A program made the position numbers and the translations under genes. The notes beneath the pieces were generated by a model that did no database searches, was not told where the DNA came from, and worked only from the letters and a program-made list of their open reading frames with translations. A stretch of DNA of 64,000 bases, from contig CM040446.1 of the NCBI GenBank assembly GCA_022749755.1, forward strand, positions 9,572,367 through 9,636,366, written 5' to 3'. Every line of letters starts with the position of its first letter. Position 1 is the stretch's first letter. The DNA is from Azadirachta indica. Taxonomy: Eukaryota > Streptophyta > Magnoliopsida > Sapindales > Meliaceae. This document shows, piece after piece, positions 34,848-45,109 of the stretch.

Positions 34848-36590
34848 TTTATGTTTCTGATTTCTTCTTTTCCTTACAATTGACTGAAAAAGATTGACAA
34901 TACAAAATAATTAAAATATTTTTACATAATGATAGTGTTTAAAAATTATTACCCTTTAACTTCAAATAACAATTATTTGTTTACTTTTTATAAACAAAAG
35001 CATAATTTTAATCATTGCAAAAACATAATTTAAAAAAGGTAGAAGTTATAAAAATAAGAACATACTTGCACTAACTTATATAATGAAGAAGTCCAAAAAT
35101 AGTCGAACACAAACAACTCATTAGTTCCTTTTCAAGTAGGCATTTTTTTCCCAACTATAAAATATGTTAAGAAATACAAAATGAACTTTAGTGATAATAA
35201 AAAAATAAATAAAATTTAAAAATAATCAAAGTAACATATAATATTTAAATTGATCTTACCTCTTGAATAATGCATCATGATCACAATAATTAACAGCCAT
35301 ATAAAGACCAAAAAATAATAAATTAACAAAACAAACTCAAACTCAGGCGTTATATTTGTTCTTAAATAATATCTTGATCAAATGCGCCTTTCCTAAGAAG
35401 AAACTGGAAAATTCAAAATAAAAATTTAGTAAACTCAAATGATATGGAATTATATGAATATAAAAAATTAAACCAATCAAAATGTCTTATTATCTATGTA
35501 TTAAAAATCACTAACAAAATACGTGAATGTGATATCTAAAATAATAAATAAACAAAAATAATAATAAATAACTACATAATTAAATAAATAATATCAAATT
35601 TACATAGTTAAACATATGATACCTGTTAATTTCACTTGTAAATAGCAGCAGTAAAGTGAGTGTAGAGAGAAAAACAAAAAGGGAGTGGGAGAGAGAGGCT
35701 GTAAGGGCGACGACGATGAGAGAAAAAGAAAATGGAAGGGAGAGAGTTTAGGGTTATGGCTTTTTACTTTTATATGATTATCATCAATTAAAATCCAAAA
35801 TATATAATATAAATAGATATATTATTAAAGACATATCTAATTGTTTGTTGTGCATTGGAAGAGGGAAAGGCAGAAAGATGGAGACTAAAATGTCGTTTTT
35901 CATTTAACGAAAAAAGAAATGAGTGAAGTGAAAAATAAAGGATAGCACAAGTCAAAAAAAATGAGGCGCGTGCATAAAAATAATTTTTTTGGAATATCTT
36001 ATTTTAGTTAATTAATGTCAAAAAGTTAAAGATATATTTATATTTTAAATTGAAAATCTATAATCGTTAGATTTTATTTTATTTTTTACTAAAAAAGTTA
36101 ATAAGACTAAGATAAGATACGTAGCTACTCTTTTAACCAAAAAAATATATTATTTTTTAAACATGATTCTTGTTTAAGAGAAAGTGACAAGATAATTAAA
36201 TATTATAAATATATTATAAAAAAAATATAATAATTATAAATACTACTAAATTAAAATATCTTTTATTTATATAATAATGTATTTATTTGTAATTTATTTT
36301 ATTTATTTTGCAAGATAAAAAAAATATTAAGTTGTTATAATATTGTAGTACAATATTTATGATTATATACAATTATAAGTATTATACTACAATATATTCT
36401 ATTTATAAATTAATATTTATTTTATGATTTATTTTATTTATTCTATGGTATCTAATTAATATGGAATTATTAATATATTGTAAAACAAATAAAATTATAT
36501 TTTATTTATAATAGGTTAATAAATATTTAATTATTATGGTGTCATAAAATAAAACTTATTATTATTAATAGCCTTCGAAGGATCAGCACA
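34848..36590. other. AT-rich flank of the CRF pseudogene
   Basis: The first kilobase may be old promoter or 5' untranslated sequence of the CRF gene, with a GA-rich leader-like part at 35640-35750. No other gene seen. Confidence 0.45.
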
Positions 36591-37260
36591 AAAATTAAGG
36601 ATGAAGCAATCCTCACCATTAATCTGCTTCTCCCCTATGCACCTTGTATAAGAAAACATACTAATTGTTTTCCTTGGATCAAGACCCTAAAACAGATCAA
36701 CCAACCACATGCATTTGAAAGTAAGCAAATGTCTCACAAAATATCAATTAGCTGATTTTGAGCTCTAAAATTAACACACAAAACTTTACTCGAAGTGCTC
36801 GAAGTAAGGGTCTCATCGGCCTTTCAACAGTGTATGCACTAACCCAAGGTGTATGCCCCCAAACGAGATTGCCATTATAGCAAGCATGAACCTTATTACC
36901 TCCAACTACAAATTCAACATACCATATATCTAGCTCCATCTGCCAAAGCAAAAATCCACACCTCTAACTGCAGGTTCAACATACCACATATTTGGATTCA
37001 TTTGCCAAAGCATAAATCTAAACCTTTAACTGCAAGTTCAACATACCGATTCATCTGCCAATGCATAAACCCACCTAACTCCGCACATCTACAGGCGTTC
37101 TTATTGTTAACTGTCATAATAGCAGTTTCAAACTCTGCAACTGCTATCCTACTCTTTCTCATGGCATAGGCATTTTTAATACAGTTGTGTAACTTTTGCC
37201 TACCGGAGGCAGTTGCGTACTGCACCAACTTGGAAAGAATTAGTAGAGGAACAGGGATTG
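36591..37260 (-). pseudogene. Unrecognised coding-like fragment with three tandem 62 bp repeats
   Basis: The minus strand has open stretches at 37228-36998 and 36951-36748 whose composition is protein-like. Between 37080 and 36900 a unit of about 62 bp (core gttcaacataccacat on the plus strand) is repeated three times, giving translated repeats of the form WQMxxxxWYVExAV. I do not recognise a family. It could be a gene fragment carried by the transposon, or part of a retroelement. Confidence 0.3.
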
Positions 37261-37439
37261 ATTAAGAAATTGAGGGAATTGTTTTTGAAGAGGGAAATTA
37301 TTTGCTAGCTGGTCAACTAATAAAAGCGAGCTTTAGAATTGAGATTTGGAAATGGAATTGTCGGACAAAGAGATTGATGGCTTGATTAAAAAAATTTGTT
37401 TTAGAAAAAGGAGATTCGGACAAAGAGATTGTCAATATT

Positions 37440-37604
37440 TTATTCTAATGTAAATTAATGATTATATCTGATGAGTAGTAGGACATTGTTTCTTTCTTTT
37501 TCGTTCTGATTATGTTTGTTGTATATATATTGGAATCCAATGAAAAATAAACTATTCTTTCTTTCTACCTTTTGATTGAATATTCTTGCTTAGACATTAA
37601 AATC
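37440..37604. repeat. 165 bp direct repeat, left copy
   Basis: It is similar to 38769-38932, sharing gagtagtaggacatt, ttctgattatgtttgttgt and gaaaaataaactattc in order. The two copies flank the second LTR/minisatellite composite. Ends are not TG...CA, so it is not an ordinary LTR. Confidence 0.75.
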
Positions 37605-37639
37605 AAGAAGCAAGCCTATTTTGTTTGTTTTTTTCTTTC

Positions 37640-38755
37640 ATTTTTACATTTTTTTATTTTTTTTCTTTTTTCTTTTGTTTGTTTTTTTCTTTCATTTTTA
37701 CATTTTTTTATTTTTTTTCTTTTTTCTTTCTTTTTTCTTCTCTTTTTTTTTTCTCTCTTCATCTTTTTCCCTAACTCCCTTAGTTTGATTTTAAACTTGC
37801 AAAAATTCTCCACGTACAAAAAAAAACAGACAATCATTGAAAAGCTGACTTGAAAGGTTTAAAAATCTTGCAAATAGGTTCTCTCAGCTTTGCACTAAGG
37901 TCTCCTGGTGACTTACGTTTGGGTCTGTATTTCTCTTACGTTTTTGTCCTCGAACGTCTTCCTATTTTAGTCAAATTCAATTATTTCAAGTCAAATTTGC
38001 TATAAATGGCTAATTCTCTTGTGATCTGAAAAAAATACAACCAAAAAACATTAAATATTGATGTTAGCAGAGAATTAAACAAACAAATCAAATTAAAGAG
38101 TAAATGATAAGTTTGTTTTGATACACTCATCAAAATAATTAAACTTTTATTTTTTAATTGATTGTAGTGGATGCTGAGGTGCCAAAAATCGCGCGAGGGG
38201 GTGAGTACAGTACAATTGAAGAGGTGGCACGGCTGCGCTATTAATGGCGTCGCCGTGCCATGCATTTTGCCATGCATTCTGTACAAGAGCAGGTGGCATG
38301 GCGTGGTGGCACCATGTATTCTGCCTGGTGGCAGAATGTGCGGCGTTGCCGCGCTAACTAGTGTTGCAACTGCGCCATGCCACTTGCTCTTGTACAGCAT
38401 GGTGGCAGAATGCATGGCTGTCGCAGCACCAACTGGTGGGGCCGACCGCGCCATGCCACTTGCTCTTGTGCAGCATAATGGCAAAATGCATAGCGCTAGC
38501 AATCTCATACTTGGTGTAGCCGCTCCATGCAAAGTTGACCTGCAAGATTTGAAAACCTTGCAAATAGGTCCACTCAGCTTTGCACTTAGGTCCCCTAGTG
38601 ACTTGCATTTTAGTCCGTACTTCTCTTACGTTTTGATTCCCGAACGTCTTCCTTTTTTAACCGAATTCAGTCTTTTTGAGTTAAGTTTGCTTAAAATGGC
38701 CAATTCTCTTGTCATCTACAAAAAAATATAACCATGTAAAAGACATTAAATATTA
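37640..38755 (-). repeat. Composite of two Athila LTR 5' pieces around a GC-rich minisatellite (copy 2)
   Basis: It has the same arrangement as 32205-33305: piece D (37640-38132, LTR start at 38132) with the T-rich run, a GC-rich minisatellite (38160-38520), then piece E (38520-38755) truncated at the same place as piece C. The long open frames here (183 codons minus at 37981-38532, 186 codons plus at 38171-38731) cross minisatellite and LTR and are not genes. Confidence 0.75.
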
Positions 38756-38768
38756 ATTATCACTATTT

Positions 38769-38932
38769 TATTCCTATAAAATTTAATGATTATAGCCAAT
38801 GAGTAGTAGGACATTATTTATTTCTTTTTTGTTCTGATTATGTTTGTTGTTTATATATTGGAATTCAATGAAAAATAAACTATTCTCTCTTTCTACCTTT
38901 TGATTGAATATTCTGACTTAGACATTAAAATC
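38769..38932. repeat. 165 bp direct repeat, right copy
   Basis: This is the partner of 37440-37604; the start-to-start distance is about 1.33 kb. Confidence 0.75.
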
Positions 38933-38944
38933 TGGTAGCCAAAG

Positions 38945-39657
38945 TTGAATATTAAATAATAATTAAACAAAAAAAGTTAGAAACATAATTATTAAAAGAT
39001 AACAAAAAATTAAAACAAAATTATTAAAGGTGATTAATTTAAATAAAATTATTGTAATATTAATAATATAATATAAAACTAAAACTAAAATTATTGTGTT
39101 TTGGTGGATTTTGCTATGTCGTAATTGCAATAGTTTTGCCAGCTATAACTGCTGCTTGCTACTGTACGTTGCTGGTTCAGTTATGAGCTTTTTTCCTTGC
39201 TGAGATACGTTTTCTGCTATTGTAACTAGTTTGCTGTTCTGCTTCTCCTCTGCTGATGTTTTGTTGGTTGCTCTCTTGAGTTATTGCTTTTGGATATCTT
39301 CAGCCAGTTCTCTAAGGATGTAATTGATTCTCTGACTTACAATTTTTTTTAGTAGTTGCTATGTATTTGGCTACTACTGCTTCAGCTATTTGTGGCCGCT
39401 ACTGTGTTTTGGTTTTTGGTTTTACTGTTGCTGAGAACTAATGTTGGCTGGTTGTGCTGCATTTATTTACTGTTGCTGGAATTAATCTTTCTCCTCTGGT
39501 GGTCTCTAGAACTTAAGCTTCTCACCACTAGTCTCTAGCATTATGGCAGCAATTTGGTCCTCTCTGTAAGTCTCTAATATCATCTCTAATATAAAAATAT
39601 ATTGTCATAAATTAAAAATAATGTGTAATAATACTTTTTAGTGATTATATTTTCAGA
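38945..39657 (+). promoter_or_regulatory. Promoter and leader region of the CACTA transposase gene (copy 1)
   Basis: An AT-rich part (38945-39080), a TGCTG-rich low-complexity part (39120-39490) and a leader-exon-like block at 39500-39570 are followed by a gtaagtc donor at 39568. An acceptor tttcag at 39651-39656 sits one base before the transposase ATG. The same series occurs at 43640-44490 upstream of the second gene. Confidence 0.5.
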
Positions 39658-42600
39658 ATGGATAAATCTTGGATGACTATAGATAAGAGATCGCATGCAT
39701 TTGTAGAAGCGTAGATAATTTCTTAAAATTCGCATTACGTCATTCAAGGAATCCTAATACCATACATTGTCCATGCATAAAGTGTGGCAATTTTAAAGTA
39801 CACACTATTATGGAGATAAAAGAGCATTTATTTTTTAATAGTATTGATAAAAGTTATCGCACTTAGATTTGGCATGGAGAATCATGTGATTATGGGGCAG
39901 ATTTACCAAATGTGGAGCAGTCATGTTTTGAATGTTATGGTAATGATAATGGGATAGATAATACTTGAGAGATGGTGCGTGTTGCACAAGATGATTGTAC
40001 TAGTAATCCAGAAGTTTTTCAGAAGTTATTAGATGATGCTAAGAAGCCAATGTATTTTGGTTGTACAAAATATACAAAACTGTGTGCTTTGGTAAAGTTG
40101 TACAATCTAAAAGCAAAATATGGATTTTCTGACCCATGTTTTTCTGATTTGATGAAATTATTTGCTGACATGTTACCAAGTAATAATGAGTTGCCCCTAT
40201 CAATGTATGAAGCAAAGAAGACACTTAATGCACTTGGCATAGAATATGGAAAGATACATGCTTGTCCCAATGATTGTATATTGTACAAAAAACAGTTTCA
40301 AGATGCAACTATATGTCTTCAATGTGGAGTATCAAGATGGAAGCTTAACAAGAATTGAACCGAGCCAAAGAACGGTGTGCCCGCCAAGGTTTTACGGTAT
40401 TTTCCACCAATCCCTCGATTTAGAAGAATGTTTCAAAGTGCAGAAACAGCAAAGAATTTGACATGGCATGCTAATGTGAGGAAAATTGATGGTATACTAC
40501 GACCTCCTTGTGATTCTCCAACATAGAGGCTAGTTGATGACTCTTGGCCAGATTTTGCTATTGATACAAGAAACCTTCGACTTACACTTACAACTGATGG
40601 AATTAACCCACATAATTCTCTTAGTATTAGGTATAGTTGTTGGCCTATTGTAATGATAACTTATAATCTTCCACCATAGTTATGTATGAAAAGAAAATTT
40701 ATGATGCTAACTTTATTGATATCTGGGCCCAAACAACCTGAAAACAACATTTATGTTTATTTGCAGCCACTGATTGATGATCTAAAACAACTGTAGGAGG
40801 AAGGTATTTTGGCATATGATGCATATCATAAAGAGTACTTCAACTTAAGAGCAATATTGCTATGGACAATAAATGATTTTCCAGCATATGGCAATTTATC
40901 CAGGCATACAGTGAAAGGATATTATGCATGTCCAGTGTGCAGTGAAGAAACTGATTGGTGCAGGTTAAAATACAGTAAAAAGATGTCTTATATGGGTCAT
41001 AGAAGATTTTTGCCTCCACATCATTCGTATAAGAAGTAAAAGAAGGCTTTTAATGGTGAATAGGAATTGAGAAAAGCTCCAAAACCATTAACAGTTGAAA
41101 AATATTAAAAAAAATTGCGGGGGTACATTTTTCCCAAGGAAAACGCAAGCGTCATGTTACAAGTTCTAATGGTAGTACTGAAAGTTGTTGGAAGAAAAAG
41201 TCAATTCTTTTTCAGTGAGAATATTGGAAATTTTTTCATATTCGACATATTTTAAATGTTATGCACATTGAGAAAAATATGTGCGATAACATAGTTGGTA
41301 CACTATTGAACATTCCAAGTAAAACCAAAGATGGACTTGCTTCTCAATTAGATCTTAAAGAGATGAGGTTAAGGAATAAGTTGGCACCTACAAAGATAGT
41401 AAAAGGGATACTTTTACCTCCAGCATGTTACACAATGTCTACAGATGAAAAAAGAAGATTTTGTAAGACGTTATTTAATACAAAGGTTTCAAAAGGATAC
41501 TCATCAAATTTTATAAATGTTGTTTCAATGAAAGATTGTAAGCTCTATAGTCTAAAGTCTCACGACTGTCACACATTGATGCAACAATTATTGCCTGTGG
41601 TAATCCGCTCTATATTACCCAAGCATGTCAGGTTTACAATTACTAGATTTTGCTTCTTTTTTAATATGTTATGCAAAAAAGCAGTGGACGTGGCAAAAGT
41701 TGATGAGATGCAAACTAGTATTGTGTTGACCTTATGTATATTTGAAAAATATTTTTCTCTGTCATTTTTCAATATAATGGTTCATTTAACAGTGCATCTT
41801 GTTAGAGAAGTTAAACTATGCAGACCAATTTATCTACGATAGATGTACCCATTTGAACGGTTCATGAAAGTTTTGAAAGGTTATGTGAGGAATCGTAATC
41901 GTCCAGAAGGAAGTATTGCAAAATGTTACATTGCAGAAGAAGCTATTGAGTTTTGCACAGAATACTTATCTAATGTAGATGTAATTGGAATCCCATCTGG
42001 TCAAGCTTATGAAAGTGATTCTGTTGGTAGGCCACTATCAGGAGGTAAGGTTGAGACTATTGATCGTATTCAATGGGAGCAAAGCTCATCAATATGTATT
42101 AGAAAACACAAATGAAGTTCAACCGTATATTGAGTAAGTTGTAAAATTTCATTCATTTGTTATTTAAAAATTAATTATCTAGGTCTAAAGCCATATATAT
42201 AACATTACTTTTTATTTTATATGTTAGGAAACACATGGAGCTATTAAGGCTAGAGCATCGAAAAAAATTTAGAGGAAAGAAGTGGTTACAAGATGAGCTC
42301 AACCGCACATTTATTTATTGGTTGTGTAACAAAGTAAGTGCTAGCTAACTAGCTAACATTTATTAGTAATATTAAAGTACTGAAATAAATCATCTATATA
42401 AAATTAACCATTTTTTATGATGCTTATATGTGTGTAGATAGCTCATGAGTTAAGTCATCCAGATAATAATATATCGAAGAACTTATGATGGATAGCACAT
42501 GGACCATGATTTGAAATTATAAAATATCAAGCTTATGATGTCAACAAATGTCGTTACCATGTAAAAGGAAGAGATGCTCAGCATGTACATCAAAACAGTG

Positions 42601-43022
42601 GAGTAAGCATAATTGCGATTACCATGCAAATTGCAAGCTCTAAAGATAAAAATCCAACTATTTCCAATATGTCCTTTTATGAAGTTATTCAAGAAATTTG
42701 GGATTTAAACTATAATAACTTTAAAATTCCGATATTTAATAAGATTGGGCATGAATCTGACCAATTTATTTTGGCATCACAAGCAAAGCAAATATTTTAT
42801 ATACAAGATCTAGTTGATACGAGATGGTCAATTGTGCAAGTACCCCCTCAGAAGGATTATGATTATGACAATGATGAGTAAGGTGACACTATCATGGAGC
42901 ATCAATGTTTCACTCCTTTATTACCAAATTTAGGATTAATTAATTCATTCAGTGAGAATGATGCAACCTATGCTCGTGCAAATTGTAAAGGTACTTGGAT
43001 TGAAAATATTATGAGCAAATAG
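39658..43022 (+). pseudogene. TNP2-type CACTA transposase gene, decayed
   Basis: TNP2/TNPD transposases cut CACTA elements at their ends. From ATG 39658 the N-terminal transposase-associated domain reads MDKSWM and, after a frameshift near 39712, NPNTIHCPCIKCGN, ending at WHGES. The Transposase_21 core follows: TWHANVRKIDG, WPDFAIDTRNLRL, DGINPHNSLS, YSCWPIVMITYNLPP, LISGPKQP, INDFPAYGNLS, YYACPVCSE and MGHRRFLPPHH. After a second frameshift near 41110, 41261 starts MHIEKNMCDNIVGTLLNI. MYPFERFMKVLKGYVRNRNRPEGSI at 41843 leads to YIAEEA. Exons at 42230-42332 and 42438-43022 give the DUF4216-like part (QNSGVSI, SSKDKNP, EIWDLNY, ASQAKQIFY), with about 20 residues missing after FKIPIF. Stops at 39864, 40524, 40677, 40794 and 41840 are TAG where the family has Trp; TAA at 41037 is at a likely Gln. 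Confidence 0.88.
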
Positions 43023-43639
43023 GCATGTTCTTATATTTTTTTTATTCATTTTGTTTTTAAGCATTTTTTTATTAAGATATCATAAATTTTATTCATTTAT
43101 ATTTATTTTACTTTGAAGTGTTGAATAAATTGTATATTTTAAATAGCATGGCTGACTTTTTTTTTTTTAAATTTACTTGCAGTATCATGGCTTTTCTCCA
43201 TGGAGCCAACCAAGATGATATAGAAAAGTTCTTCAAAAGAGGAATTGGTTTTAGATTATTATAGATAGACTTCATTGTTGTTGGACTGTGCTATAGCCAT
43301 ATGTTGATCTTCTAATAGAGCTTAAATCTTGTTGGAACGGTTATTTAGTATATATTTGTTAGCTACATGTTGTTCTGGTGTTCTTTTGCTGCTGCTTTGT
43401 TTTGACTAAAATTATTAGTCAATACATATTTTTTAAATAAATCTCTAAGCAACAAATTAAAGTGATGAAATAAAAAAATGAATAAGAAGTTTAAAAGGCC
43501 TTGATGTTAAATACAAGCTCATAAGGTAGAAACACCAAAATTAAAAAAATAAGAAAAATTGAAAAGATAATCACAACAATTAAATTAATCATGAAAATAA
43601 AAAAAATCTAAATTACATATTGAAAACCGAGATCTAGAT
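43023..43639 (+). other. Spacer between the two CACTA genes, with a decayed exon-like copy
   Basis: At 43182-43230 an acceptor-like ttgcag is followed by tatcatggctttt and caaccaagatgatat, similar to the start of the second gene's first coding exon (45110: tatcatgaccttt and caaccatgatgatgt). This looks like a leftover of a duplicated first exon. Confidence 0.5.
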
Positions 43640-44500
43640 TTGAATATAAATAATAATTAAATAAAAAAAGTTAGAAACATAATTATTAAAAATTATTGAA
43701 AGATGATAAAAGTTAGAAACAAAATTATTAAAGGTAGTTAATATAAATAAAATTATTATAAGATTATATGAATAAAGTTATTTACTGTTGCTGGAATCAA
43801 CCTTTCTTCGCTACTGCTTATTGTTCTTGCCCTATTATTGATTTGCTGCTCCATTGCTTCAGTTGTTTTTTTTGGAGTTTGCTTTCTGTTTTTGGTTTCC
43901 TGCCGATGAATTCAATCTCAAGTGCTATTCTTGCTGCTAGTACTGGCATTTTATTCTTCCCTTCTCCTGCTGGTTGCTAATACTGATGCTGTTACTAGTG
44001 GTTTCCACATTTTTTTTTTAATTTACAGCTGTTGCATCTTTCAATACTGCTCCTGCAATTGTTTTATAACTTCCTCTGAGCTTTTTTGTGTCTTTCCCAG
44101 GCTTCCTTATTATTTAATAATATATTATTTTGATTTTTTTTAAAAAAAATGTATATTTCTATAGATTTTTCAGCTTCTTTCTATGCTGCTACCTTGCTTC
44201 TATGCTTTTACTGCTTTCTTTGATGCTTACAATTGTGCTCACCAGCAGAAAGTACTACTATACGGCTAACTGCTTGCTACTCAATCCTTCTCTTATTTTA
44301 ATTTTATTTTTTCTGCCTTTAGCTTCACCAATTGGAGGATTTAGATTCTTAGAAAACTCATAATCCAAAATATTGAGAACATTGAGATTTCGCCCAAGAA
44401 TTACGCAGAAGGAAGAAAAGAGCACATAAGCTTCTCACCACTATTCTCTAGAACTATGGTAGCAACTTGATCCTCTATGTAAGTTTTGAAATTGTTTCTG
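43640..44500 (+). promoter_or_regulatory. Promoter and leader region of the second CACTA gene (copy 2)
   Basis: This is homologous in order to 38945-39580. It has the AT-rich block (aaaaaaagttagaaacataattatt), a TGCTG/TTGCTGG-rich stretch, and the leader-like block aagcttctcaccact with a gtaagtt donor at 44479. The first coding exon of the downstream gene begins at 45110 after a T-run and tttcag. Confidence 0.5.
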
Positions 44501-45109
44501 CAAATTTTTCAGCTTTTTATAGCAAATATTGATGTATGTTACTGGCTGTAGATGCTACTATTTTTTAAATTTAACATTGTTTGCAATTACTTCTGCAACC
44601 TTGTTGCTAAGTTTCTTGCTAGCTGTAAATGAAGAAAATAACAATTTCCTTTATTTTTATTTGTAAATTATAGAGTAAACCTCTTGCTTTGTTTTTTAGA
44701 TTCTTAAAAACTCATAATGCAATGGTAAGAACCTTAATTTAGTTAATATTCTCATTTTTTTTAAGTCGTTTATTGGTAGGTTAACAGTAATTGAGATTAC
44801 TCTTTTAATACAATTAATGATATAATTATATTGTTGATTATTAAAATAGTTGTTAGTAATATAAATATATATCTATTGGTTATAACTTGAATATATTTAT
44901 GTTATAACTTGAATATATTTATATAAATTATCTTTTAAGTTTGTTAGACATTACCTTAGTAATTAAGATGTTCTAAATTTTATTCATTAGTAATTAACAT
45001 ATCCTAAATTTTATTCAGTACGTAACATTTATTTTATCTTAAAGTGCTAAATTAATTATATTTTTACCAGTATCACTCACATGTTTTTTTTTTTTTTTTT
45101 TGTTTCAGT

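Noticed and set aside
37981..38731. Long open frames of 183 codons (minus) and 186 codons (plus) over the same region
   Set aside because: Both cross the LTR pieces and the GC-rich minisatellite; composition is that of translated repeats and no domain is visible.
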